A stretch of DNA of 29,021 bases from an uncultured Eubacteriales bacterium (GTDB lineage Bacteria > Bacillota > Clostridia > Lachnospirales > Lachnospiraceae): the NCBI GenBank assembly GCA_900545225.1, contig UQXZ01000016.1, positions 1-29,021 of the forward strand, read 5' to 3'. The notes under the pieces were generated by a model. The model saw only the letters and a list, made by a program, of their open reading frames with translations. It was not told where the DNA came from and made no database searches. The translations under genes were made by a program, and so were the position numbers. This document shows, piece after piece, positions 7,398 to 15,355 of the stretch. Position 1 is the stretch's first letter. Each line of letters opens with the position of its first letter.

Positions 7398-7690
7398 ATC
7401 AATCCACCTTTCTGTCTGAAAATAAAAAAACCACAGGAAAGATACTTAAAGCCTTGTTTCTGTCATTTTTCGGGGCGTAAATCGGGCAAATTTGCCTTTT
7501 TATGCCTTTCAAAAAATCACACAAGGTATTTGTACTAACCTGTGGTTATGTATAAAATTGTAGGGTTTGGGGTAACAAAAAACACCGTATTTCTACGATG
7601 TTTTTCGTACTTCAACTATTGTTGTTTCACCAAACTAATCTTTATCTTGTCCACGACACTTTAACGCTTTAATTAAAAGATATTTCGACA
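7398..7690. other. Intergenic stretch inside the element
   Basis: This 293-bp gap separates the Cys-rich ORF from the cargo gene. It contains one hairpin terminator at 7576-7605 and presumably the promoter of the Cys-rich ORF/ATPase operon. I see no further gene. Confidence 0.5.
7576..7605 (-). terminator. Intrinsic terminator of the cargo gene
   Basis: AACACCGTA and TACGATGTT pair around a TTTC-type loop (one mismatch), with A's on one side and T's on the other. On the minus strand the hairpin is followed by a T-run. It lies 86 bp past the cargo stop. Confidence 0.65.
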
Positions 7691-8638
7691 TCATTTAATA
7701 ATTGTATTTATAGCGGACTGCACTGCTTTATATCTTCCTTCATCTGATAATGATGCCAAGCAGGTAATCAAATATTCCTTGCCATCTTTTTTATAAAGAA
7801 CAACAATATTATAGGAAGATGCCATAGTTCCTGTTTTTATTCCTTTTACATTTTCATTATAGTACGGTGACTTTTTATCTAAAAACTTATTGGTATTTTT
7901 CCAAGTAAATTCACCTTGTGGAGTTTGAATTGAGAAAGTGCTTTTCCCTACACATTCTTTAACAAAATCATAATTATAAAGCTTCAAGGCTACACGATTA
8001 ATATCATCCAAATGTGTATCGGCTGACATAGATGCCCCGCTCGGATCATTATACAAATTTGTTTTAGAATAGCCTTCTTCAATTAAATACTCACTTAGCT
8101 CTGTCGTAAAATAATTTATATATTCCGTTGCTGTATAGCCCTCTCCTAATTCATTTTTAGCAATATAATATGCCAACGAATAGGCAGCATCGTTTCCCGA
8201 AGGAACAAGCATAGCTTCCATTATTTCTTTTACTGTGTACTTCCCAACTTTTAGATTTGCTAAAGATGACCCAGCCGGCACAAGATCCAATACCTCTTGA
8301 TTTACTTCAATAACATCTTCCAAGTTAACTTTTGTCAAAGCATAGTCAATGACAAATAGTTTTGCCAAACTTGCTACTGTGGGCAATTGGCTATCTCCCT
8401 CGTAAAATAAATATTCACCCTGTTCAATATCATAAACAGAAAACGAAAGAGCGTCCTGAGGAATGTTAAGCTCATTTGTACTCAGTTGAAAATCGATTTT
8501 TTTATACACATCCTTAAAAAAATCAAAACGATAAATCCCTGTTTTATATAATCCAACTACTGCTACAAACGCCATAAGCAAGACTGTTGTAAAAACCATT
8601 ATTATCTTTATCTTTTTGTATTTTCTATTCTTCTTCAT
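7691..8638 (-). CDS. Membrane-anchored D-Ala-D-Ala carboxypeptidase-like serine hydrolase (peptidase S11/PBP5-type), element cargo
   Basis: The 315-aa protein begins with a Lys-rich stretch and one membrane segment (residues 12-31, VFTTVLLMAFVAVVGLY), leaving the rest outside the cell. All three penicillin-binding active-site motifs are present: SLAK (SxxK) near residue 90, SGN (SxN) near 143, and KTG in VKGIKTGTMASS near 270. This fits D,D-carboxypeptidases that trim the terminal D-Ala of peptidoglycan pentapeptides. A class A beta-lactamase-like or VanY-like role is possible but less favoured. The gene occupies the slot where Tn4451 carries catP, has its own ribosome-binding site (AGGTGAG) and is bracketed by terminators. 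It is visibly more AT-rich than tnpX, suggesting separate acquisition. Confidence 0.82.
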   Translation of the reverse strand: MKKNRKYKKIKIIMVFTTVLLMAFVAVVGLYKTGIYRFDFFKDVYKKIDFQLSTNELNIPQDALSFSVYDIEQGEYLFYEGDSQLPTVASLAKLFVIDYALTKVNLEDVIEVNQEVLDLVPAGSSLANLKVGKYTVKEIMEAMLVPSGNDAAYSLAYYIAKNELGEGYTATEYINYFTTELSEYLIEEGYSKTNLYNDPSGASMSADTHLDDINRVALKLYNYDFVKECVGKSTFSIQTPQGEFTWKNTNKFLDKKSPYYNENVKGIKTGTMASSYNIVVLYKKDGKEYLITCLASLSDEGRYKAVQSAINTIIK

Positions 8639-8777
8639 ACTCTCACCTACAAATTCATTTCGTTATTCCTAATAAAATACAACCTTCCATTAAACATTAC
8701 AACAAAAGTCATCATTTTTTTCAATACTTCAAACTACTTCGACTATACTCACAACTTTATGACTTCTTGAATACTTG

Positions 8778-8823
8778 CCGAAAAAGAAAACTGCCATCAA
8801 TTAAGACAGCAGTTCCTTTTCGG
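8778..8823 (-). terminator. Intrinsic terminator after tnpV
   Basis: A long two-part hairpin: CCGAAAA pairs with TTTTCGG on the outside, and AACTGCCATC pairs with GACAGCAGTT (with wobbles) inside. On the minus strand a TTTTCTTTTTC tract follows the inner stem. It separates tnpXV from the cargo transcript. Confidence 0.7.
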
Positions 8824-8834
8824 CTGGTATGCTA

Positions 8835-9212
8835 TTAGGAATACACAATATCGTTCAATACAATCTCATCTGCACAGGCTCGGATATTATTCATTAATCC
8901 GACCCATCTCATCATATCCTCCGCTTTCAGTTGTTCCGTCACACCCTGTTTTCTTGCCATTTCCTTTATCAGATGCTCCGCCATATTACACGCCGAAGTA
9001 TCAATTTCAACAAGGTGTTCATATAACTTTCCACTTGTAAGCAGATTGCAATATAAGACTTTCCTGTGTTCTCTTAAATATTTTTCCCTCATTCTTCCGT
9101 ATTTCGTGAGCGTAGGCGGTTCTTCGTTTTCTATCGTCAAGCAGGGATAGTAATAATCTCCGATGAGTTCGTACTGGATACCCGTTCTTTCGTCTGTAAT
9201 AAATCTTTGCAT
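8835..9212 (-). CDS. tnpV: TnpV-family transposon-encoded protein
   Basis: This 125-aa protein has the TnpV hallmarks: YELIGDYYYPCLT near residue 14, LTKYGRMREKYLREHRKVLY near 36, and a helical C-terminus with MRWVGLMNNIRACADEI. Its function is unknown; in Tn4451 it follows tnpX, as here. The ATG at 9212 lies 76 bp inside the 3' end of tnpX and has its own AAAGGAGA site, so the two genes are tightly coupled in different frames. Confidence 0.85.
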   Translation of the reverse strand: MQRFITDERTGIQYELIGDYYYPCLTIENEEPPTLTKYGRMREKYLREHRKVLYCNLLTSGKLYEHLVEIDTSACNMAEHLIKEMARKQGVTEQLKAEDMMRWVGLMNNIRACADEIVLNDIVYS

Positions 9213-11257
9213 TCTGATTTCTCCTTTTGCTTCTTGTGGTAAAATTCCAAAGATTTCTCGTTATGATTTTGCTTTTGACATTCCTCGGAACATAACTTCT
9301 GCTGACTGTGTGTAGGCCAGTAGGTACTGCCACACATAGCACAGACACGCTGACGATAATAATGATTTCCTTTTTCTGCTTCTCTGTCGGCTTTCTTTTG
9401 GTCTTGCCTTGCCTGATAGCAACAATCCTTTGAACAGAAAATCTGTCGGTTACTTGTAGGCACAAACTCTTTTTGGCAATGAGGACATACCTTTGTCTTG
9501 ATGATTTCTCCACCGTTTTCAGCGAGTTTTTTCGCCTTACGCTTCTCTCGGTAGGCTTTTTCACGCTCACGCTGTTTTGCCAATCGTTCCATCTCAATCT
9601 GTTCTTCCTGTGCCTTGATTTCAGCAAGTTCTTCTTCCGTATAGGCAATATCGACCTGCCCGACATAGTTGAAATAAATATCGACCTTTTGTGTCCTTGC
9701 TTTGCCCACACCCTCTGCTTCATAAACCACAATCTTGTCAATGAGTTCGGCAAACATCAAATCGGAAATTTCTGTCGGCTCTTTGCACTTGCGTATCAAA
9801 GAAATGAAATGCTTAATATCCACCGTATTTGCCTTTTCTTCGGTCAGTTCCTGTTGCATTGCTTCAATCTTCGTTTCCAGTTCAGCCTGTTCATCATCGT
9901 ACTGCTTCATCAGTTGCTTATACTGTCTTTCGGGCAGTAATCCCGAAACAAGATTTTCATACAAACCACGAATAAGTTTGGATAGTTCATCGTATCGCTT
10001 TTGAAAACGGTGCAATTCCGATTTATTCTGCTTCGGCTTTTCTGTCTGCTTTTCATTCCACAACGCTTGAAGTTCCTTTGCAAAGGCTTCCTCATCATTC
10101 AGAACAAATCTTGATAATCGTTTGACAGCCGATAATATCAAGGCTTCAACATTATCAGCACTAATTGAATGGGCAGAGCAGGAGTTTACTTTGCTTGCAT
10201 ACCCACCGCAACGGTAAGAATACTGCACCGAACGGTCTTTTTTACTGTAATGCGTTTGCAGGGTCATTCTTCTGACACAATCCGCACAGTACAGATAACC
10301 GCTTAAACGGTTGCTATGCGTACCTTTGGCTGCTGTCCTGTTCGCTCGTTTCTTTCGCTTCTGAACGCTGTCCCAAAGTTCCTGCGAGATGATAGGCTCG
10401 TGTGTATTATAAAATACATACTGTTCATCTTCATCGGTATTCTTCCTTTTGTGCAGTTTGAAATTCGTGCTGACCGACTTACGCAAAACGGTATGACCAA
10501 GATATTCCTGTCTGCTTAAAATCCCTCTTATGGTTGACATTCCCCAAAGATACGGGTCTGTAAACTTTATTCCATTATACTGTTCGGGGTGATATTCCCT
10601 TGCGTGTGCCGCCGGAATTAAAACCTTTTCTTCGGTAAGCAATTCAGCGATTGCTCTCGGACTTTTTCCCTCGTTGGCAAGCAGAAAGATACGCTTTACT
10701 ACCTCAGAAGCCACAGGGTCAACGACAAGCGTTTGTTTGTCGGTTGCTAATCGGTTATATCCATAAGGGATTGAACCACTGCAACGCTTCCCGTCTTTCA
10801 TACGGGCGTCAAACACAGCCTTGATTTTATTGCTTGTGTCTTTGGCGTACCATTCGTTCATTATATTCAAAAATGGGGCAAAGTCATTATCAGAAGCATT
10901 ATTACTGTCAATGCTGTTGTTTATTGCAAGAAAACGGACATCTTTCTGTGGGAACAGAACTTCCGTATAAAAGCCGACTTGCAGATAGTTTCGTCCTAAT
11001 CGGCTCATATCCTTAACAATAATCGTTGCGACATTTCCTGCTTCTACTTCCTTAATCAACTCCTGAAAACTCGGACGATTGAAATTCACACCCGAAAAAC
11101 CATCGTCAGTAAAATGACGGATATTCGTAAAGCCATTTCTTCGGGCGTAATCTTCCAAGTATTGTTTTTGGTTGGTTATTGAATTTGACTCACCATTAAG
11201 GTCATCATCTCTTGATAAACGCTCATAGAGTGCTGTAATCTTTGAAGTCCTTGACAT
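9137..11257 (-). CDS. tnpX: Large serine recombinase TnpX-like (integrase/excisionase)
   Basis: At 706 aa it is almost the length of Tn4451 TnpX (707 aa, from memory). The N-terminal resolvase domain begins TSKITALYERLSRDDDLNGE, with catalytic Ser at residue 15. It includes DDGFSGVNFNRP and the arginine motif VKDMSRLGRNY. The recombinase domain follows (GSIPYGYNR, about residues 165-300). A zinc ribbon (CADC, then YRCGG and C) lies near 330-370, and a long coiled coil at about 390-480. The C-terminal extension has two treble-clef-like zinc fingers (CPHCQKEF with FCSKDC; CAMCGSTY with LCSEEC). Such enzymes excise and insert the element at GA dinucleotides without host factors. The start at 11257 follows AAAGGAGGATAAGAG, a strong ribosome-binding site. 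All key residues are intact. Confidence 0.93.
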   Translation of the reverse strand: MSRTSKITALYERLSRDDDLNGESNSITNQKQYLEDYARRNGFTNIRHFTDDGFSGVNFNRPSFQELIKEVEAGNVATIIVKDMSRLGRNYLQVGFYTEVLFPQKDVRFLAINNSIDSNNASDNDFAPFLNIMNEWYAKDTSNKIKAVFDARMKDGKRCSGSIPYGYNRLATDKQTLVVDPVASEVVKRIFLLANEGKSPRAIAELLTEEKVLIPAAHAREYHPEQYNGIKFTDPYLWGMSTIRGILSRQEYLGHTVLRKSVSTNFKLHKRKNTDEDEQYVFYNTHEPIISQELWDSVQKRKKRANRTAAKGTHSNRLSGYLYCADCVRRMTLQTHYSKKDRSVQYSYRCGGYASKVNSCSAHSISADNVEALILSAVKRLSRFVLNDEEAFAKELQALWNEKQTEKPKQNKSELHRFQKRYDELSKLIRGLYENLVSGLLPERQYKQLMKQYDDEQAELETKIEAMQQELTEEKANTVDIKHFISLIRKCKEPTEISDLMFAELIDKIVVYEAEGVGKARTQKVDIYFNYVGQVDIAYTEEELAEIKAQEEQIEMERLAKQREREKAYREKRKAKKLAENGGEIIKTKVCPHCQKEFVPTSNRQIFCSKDCCYQARQDQKKADREAEKGNHYYRQRVCAMCGSTYWPTHSQQKLCSEECQKQNHNEKSLEFYHKKQKEKSECKDLLQTKERVSSTNSSEIITIPA

Positions 11258-11495
11258 TCTCTTATCCTCCTTTCCTTATGTAATCTGTTTTGGTATTAAA
11301 AGCATTACTCCCTCTACCAATAGGAGAAAATAGGGATACAAAGCGGAACTGTTTTTCAAAGAATCAAAAAAATATTTTTTGAAATTCTGCAACCGACTTT
11401 GATAACCTATTTTCAATTTAGGAACGCATTATTTATCGTCCTACTAAAGTATAGCCCTCCGTATCAAATAAGCCGTTAAATATATTAAGCATATT

Positions 11496-11678
11496 TTATC
11501 TACTCCATGCTTTCGTTTTCTTTATATTTAAGTTTTGGGAAAATGTATTTCTTATAGTCATCTCTCCGTAATCATCCAGTGACATATGCTTATTTAATTC
11601 TGCAAATACCTTTTCAAACTGATTAGCATTTAATAAATATTTATATTCGTACCTTTTAAAAGTTGTCTTTACATCCAT
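11496..11678 (-). pseudogene. VTC-domain polyphosphate polymerase, 5' fragment
   Basis: ATG at 11678 follows AAGGAGGTG at ideal spacing, so this is a genuine gene start; an in-frame ATG further upstream has no such site. The first 44 residues (MDVKTTFKRYEYKYLLNANQ, then KHMSLDDYGEMTIRN) match the N-terminus of bacterial VTC-domain proteins, with the conserved ExKYL motif. VTC proteins are about 230-250 aa and polymerise phosphate. After residue 44 the sequence turns unrelated (TFSQNLNIKKTKAWSR) and stops. The remaining domain, including the downstream catalytic beta-barrel, is absent. The break coincides with the right boundary of the mobile element. Confidence 0.75.
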
Positions 11679-11717
11679 AACAGCACCTCCTTGCTTGTAC
11701 CAAGAATAAAAGACCAA

Positions 11718-12014
11718 CCTTAAAAAATAATAAAATTATTAAGAAAGAGAGACATTTTTATCGAATTCTGCTGACTTAAATGTTTATGTTATATATCTAT
11801 ATATGTAAAAATGAATTCCGTTATTTTTTAAGTATTTTAAAAATATATTTTTGTTTGTATTGCAGTTTTAATTTTATTATTTTATATATTCACAGGTTTG
11901 AAACTTAATATGTGAAATATAAAGAGGTTAAATCCGTGTTTTATAGTTAATTTATTTTTTTTATATTACAATGTAGAAAATAAAGAATATTAAATTAATT
12001 CAGAGAGGATATAT
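11718..12014. promoter_or_regulatory. Divergent AT-rich intergenic region
   Basis: About 300 bp, extremely AT-rich, lies between the broken VTC gene (leftward) and the two-component operon (rightward), so it must hold both promoters. The response regulator has an AGAGAGGA ribosome-binding site. I see no small gene or structured RNA. The layout suggests the two-component system may have controlled the VTC operon, but this is inference. Confidence 0.45.
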
Positions 12015-12698
12015 ATGAGAATATTAATCGTTGAAGATGAAAAGGCTCTTTCAAGGGTTCTTGTAAAAATTTTTGAAAAGAATTATTACTCTGTAGATGC
12101 AGTATATAACGGTCAGGAAGCTTTGGATTACATTGCAACCGGCAACTACGACATTGTTTTAATGGATGTAATGATGCCTGTTATGGACGGAATTACAGCA
12201 TTAAAGAAGATCCGTGCAGATGGCAATCAGATTCCTGTACTTCTGCTTACAGCTAAATCAGAAGCAGATGATAAAGTCATGGGATTAGACAGTGGTGCTA
12301 ACTACTATATTACAAAGCCATTTGATACCAAGGAATTACTTGCAGCAGTCAGAGCTATTACACGAAAGGAAGAACAGACTGATAACAGACTTCATTTTGG
12401 AAACATAACTCTTGATACTTCCACATATGAACTGGCATCAGACACTGACAGTGTTAAGCTTACTAATAAAGAATTTCAGATGATGGAAATGTTTATGTCT
12501 AATCCTAAAATTCTTGTTTCAGCTGACACACTTATGGAACGTATATGGGGATATGACAGTGATTCTGAAATAAATGTTGTCTGGGCTTATATTTCTTATC
12601 TTAGAAAAAAACTTAAAAACCTAAATGCGAATTTCACAATCAAATCTTCCCGTAATTCAGGATATTCTTTGGAGTTAACAGATGATAAAGAAGCTTAA
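12015..12698 (+). CDS. OmpR/PhoB-family response regulator
   Basis: The 227-aa protein has a receiver domain (1-120) with acidic pocket E7-D8-E9, phosphoacceptor D51 (VLMDVMMP), T79 (LLLTAKS) and K101 (YYITKPFD). A winged-helix DNA-binding domain follows (about 130-222) with LTNKEFQMMEMFM and the recognition part WAYISYLRKKLKN. All phosphorylation residues are intact. AGAGAGGA precedes the ATG. The 3' end overlaps the histidine kinase by 17 bp, so both form one operon. The target genes cannot be read from sequence; the divergent VTC operon is the nearest candidate. Confidence 0.92.
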   Translation: MRILIVEDEKALSRVLVKIFEKNYYSVDAVYNGQEALDYIATGNYDIVLMDVMMPVMDGITALKKIRADGNQIPVLLLTAKSEADDKVMGLDSGANYYITKPFDTKELLAAVRAITRKEEQTDNRLHFGNITLDTSTYELASDTDSVKLTNKEFQMMEMFMSNPKILVSADTLMERIWGYDSDSEINVVWAYISYLRKKLKNLNANFTIKSSRNSGYSLELTDDKEA

Positions 12699-13941
12699 AA
12701 TTAAATTTATAGTACTGGGAACCAGCGTACTGTTTGCTCTCCTTGCTGCCATCGTATTTGCCATGAACTTAGTTAACTATAGATCCATGATAAATGAAGC
12801 GGACGGAATCATTTCACTGATATCAGAAAACAATGGAGCATTTCCGGATAATTTTCAGCCGTCAAATATGGTATCCATAAGGATCTCAACTGAAACTGCA
12901 TATGAATCCAGATTCTTTTCTATTACATTTGATAAAAACGGCAATATAACTGATGTTAATACAAATCAGATAATGTCTGTCGATTCAGGCACTGCCGTAA
13001 AGTATGGATATAAGATATACGAATCTGGAAGCAAAAACGGTTTTCTTGGCATTTACAGATATGTGGCAACCCAGGATCACGACAATACAATAGTGACATT
13101 TTTAGACTGCGACAGAAGACTCTCATATTACAATAACTTCCTTTCAACAAGTCTGATAATGGCGGCCATTGGTTTAGGGGCAGGATTCCTTATTATATTT
13201 ATTTTCTCAGGACGTATTGTACGGCCTGTTGCAGAGAGCTATAAAAAGCAAAAACAGTTTATTACTGATGCCGGTCACGAAATAAAGACACCGCTGGCCA
13301 TTATTAATGCAAATGTAGATTTACTTGAAATGGAATCTGATGAAGAAAATGAAAGCCTTGTTGATATAAGAAATCAAGTTGAAAGGCTGAGAATACTTAC
13401 AGATGATCTTATTATGCTGTCCAAAATAGAAGAAGGCGGACAAATTATGAACATGGCCAATTTCTCACTTTCTGATACGGTTAATGAAAGTGCCGACAGC
13501 TTTTATGCACTGGCAGAAAGCCAGAATAAAAACATTGTATGTAATATCGCTCCAGACATTTGTATATGCGGGGATAAAAAATACATACTTCAGTTAAATA
13601 ACATTCTTATAGAAAATGCCATTAAGTACTCTTCTCCATCTACGGATATTACCGTTTCTCTGACAAAGAACGGTAAGTATGCTGAACTTAGTATTCACAA
13701 CTTCACAGAAACAGAAGTTGATGGTTCGAAGCTGAATTCTATATTTGACAGATTCTACCGTACGGATTCTTCGAGAAATTCAGAAACAGGCGGTTACGGC
13801 ATAGGTCTTTCCGTGGCTAAAGGTATTGTATCTTCACACGGTGGCAAAATATCCGCTGCCACAAGTGATGGCCATGACTTTAAGATAACCGCTGTATTTC
13901 CTGTAAGTAACAAGTCTAACGGTGAAATGGTGAAAATGTAA
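12682..13941 (+). CDS. Membrane sensor histidine kinase
   Basis: The 419-aa kinase has two membrane segments (about 9-31 and 155-177) around an extracellular sensor loop of about 120 residues. A HisKA domain follows with phosphorylatable H199 in DAGHEIKTPLAI. The HATPase domain has an N box (LNNILIENAIKYSS, about residue 308) and a G2 box (GGYGIGLSVAKGI, about 368). The usual G1 motif (DxGxGI) is not recognisable: the corresponding stretch reads LSIHNFTETEVDGSKL. There is no clear HAMP domain. It begins inside the response regulator gene and is followed by a terminator. The ligand is unknown. Confidence 0.9.
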   Translation: MIKKLKIKFIVLGTSVLFALLAAIVFAMNLVNYRSMINEADGIISLISENNGAFPDNFQPSNMVSIRISTETAYESRFFSITFDKNGNITDVNTNQIMSVDSGTAVKYGYKIYESGSKNGFLGIYRYVATQDHDNTIVTFLDCDRRLSYYNNFLSTSLIMAAIGLGAGFLIIFIFSGRIVRPVAESYKKQKQFITDAGHEIKTPLAIINANVDLLEMESDEENESLVDIRNQVERLRILTDDLIMLSKIEEGGQIMNMANFSLSDTVNESADSFYALAESQNKNIVCNIAPDICICGDKKYILQLNNILIENAIKYSSPSTDITVSLTKNGKYAELSIHNFTETEVDGSKLNSIFDRFYRTDSSRNSETGGYGIGLSVAKGIVSSHGGKISAATSDGHDFKITAVFPVSNKSNGEMVKM

Positions 13942-14032
13942 ATCACAACCACCAAAGCTGTAATATGTAACGTATTGATATAGAACATATTGATGCGTAA
14001 TCAAAACAGATAAACATCTGATACAAACATAA

Positions 14033-14089
14033 AAATGACGATGAACACTGTGTAAGCTTTTTGCTTCTTATGTATTCATCGTCATTTTT
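14033..14089. terminator. Bidirectional terminator between the kinase and telA
   Basis: AAAATGACGATGAA and TTCATCGTCATTTT form a long near-perfect stem around a loop of about 26 bases. It is flanked by A-runs and T-runs, so it can stop transcripts from both converging operons. Confidence 0.85.
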
Positions 14090-14149
14090 TATTTGTAATT
14101 TAATTATAAGTCAGTGTTAATCAAAGTAGTGATTCAACTTGATTTGCCA

Positions 14150-15331
14150 TTATTTCTTTGGTTCTGGCATACTGTATTTTTCGTTAAATTCTTTCTTAAT
14201 CTGCTCTAATCTGACCTTATCTTCTTCTCTTGTTCTTCTTGCTTCTTCCTGAATTCTGTTTGTTTCCTCAATACCGTTGGTAATTGTTTCCCATGTCTTT
14301 TCAAGAGTTTCTATCTTAATTGAACTCCCTGAAGCAAGCTGAGCTGTCATCTTAGATGTTTCAACTGTATTTGTTGCATTTTTAATAAGCATCTCATTAG
14401 TCTTTTCATCTAATTCAGCCATGGCCTGAGCCTGAATTTTCTGTCTCTTTAAGAGAATTGCCTGTGAAAGAGCCTGCTTAAATACAGGAAGTGTAACTAT
14501 AAAAGCTGAATTAATCTTTCTTACTAAGTTATAGTTACTGAATTCCATTGTCTTAATCATTGGAATTGACTGCATTGCAATACTCTCAGCTGTTCTTAAG
14601 TCCTGAACTCTCTGCTCAAGCATCATAAGAGCCTGATTAAGAGTTGTAAGCTCGAACTGAATTGAGTTATCGCCTGTTGCTTCAAGATCAGCCTGTCTCT
14701 TTGCAATGTAATCCTGAAGTTCCTTGCAGGCCTGCTCTCCTGCGAGGATATACTTAATAAGTTCATGATAGAATTCAACATTTGCATCGAACATATCATT
14801 TAACTTACGGTTTGACTGAGTAATTTCAGACTCATAACCTCTGAGCTGAACGTAAATCTTGTCAATTTCATCACCCATTGTGTGATATTTATCAAGAATC
14901 TTTTCAAGCTGCTTCTTGGCATTTCCAAATAAACGGCCGAAGAATCCAGGCTCATCCTTGATTTCTTCAATATCGAACTCATCCATGATTTTTGAAAGAG
15001 CCTTCATCATTTTGCCTGTATCATTAATCTGTGAAATGCTCATACTGTTTAATACAGAGTCTGATGCCTTTGCGATTTCATTTGTAACATCTGAACCAAA
15101 ATATACAATGCTCTCAAGGTTGTTAAGCTCAATTTTGCTTACAAGCTTGTCTACCTCTTCTGTATTTATATATACCTCTCTTGTCTTCTGTGCATCAGTA
15201 GCAACATCATACTGCTCTAATTTTTCCATGTTACTGTCAATTTCTGACATTTCAACTTCCTTTACCGCTGTATTATCAACATCAATAATATCCTTTGAAG
15301 TTGCATCTACCTTTGAAAAATCTAATCCCAT
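14150..15331 (-). CDS. telA: Toxic anion resistance family protein (TelA/YceH)
   Basis: The 393-aa, mostly helical cytoplasmic protein matches the TelA family (B. subtilis YceH, about 363 aa). Visible signatures are LVSKIELNNLESIVYFGSDV, GFFGRLFGNAKKQLEKILDKY, the central DLRTAESIAMQSIPMIKTM and SAFIVTLPVFKQAL. The family is linked to tellurite and cell-envelope stress tolerance; its biochemical function is unresolved. A strong AAAGGAGGAAA site precedes the ATG. It lies 24 bp after yceG and shares its transcript. A Glu/Arg-rich coiled coil makes up the last 50 residues. Confidence 0.9.
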   Translation of the reverse strand: MGLDFSKVDATSKDIIDVDNTAVKEVEMSEIDSNMEKLEQYDVATDAQKTREVYINTEEVDKLVSKIELNNLESIVYFGSDVTNEIAKASDSVLNSMSISQINDTGKMMKALSKIMDEFDIEEIKDEPGFFGRLFGNAKKQLEKILDKYHTMGDEIDKIYVQLRGYESEITQSNRKLNDMFDANVEFYHELIKYILAGEQACKELQDYIAKRQADLEATGDNSIQFELTTLNQALMMLEQRVQDLRTAESIAMQSIPMIKTMEFSNYNLVRKINSAFIVTLPVFKQALSQAILLKRQKIQAQAMAELDEKTNEMLIKNATNTVETSKMTAQLASGSSIKIETLEKTWETITNGIEETNRIQEEARRTREEDKVRLEQIKKEFNEKYSMPEPKK

Positions 15332-15355
15332 ATATTTCCTCCTTTATCTGTCTGA

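Larger units (their letters stand above)
4440..11545 (-). mobile_element. Tn4451-family integrative mobilizable element with a D,D-carboxypeptidase-like cargo
   Basis: The gene order on the minus strand is tnpX (large serine recombinase), tnpV, cargo, small Cys-rich ORF, RecA-fold ATPase, MobV relaxase (tnpZ-like), short basic ORF and tnpW. This matches the content of Clostridium Tn4451/Tn4453 elements, where catP occupies the cargo position. There are no conjugation genes, so transfer would need a helper. Boundaries are inferred from where the host gene fragments begin: DUF4956 at about 4451 and VTC codon 44 at about 11547. The family recombines at GA dinucleotides. A GA lies at the left junction (minus-strand 4449-4448, inside the tnpW stop) and another in the last matching VTC codons. 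The exact ends remain uncertain. Confidence 0.8.

Noticed and set aside
9019..9753. Minus-strand open frame of 244 codons
   Set aside because: Overlaps the tnpX 3' end and tnpV in another frame; Arg/Ser-rich composition without domains marks it as a shadow.
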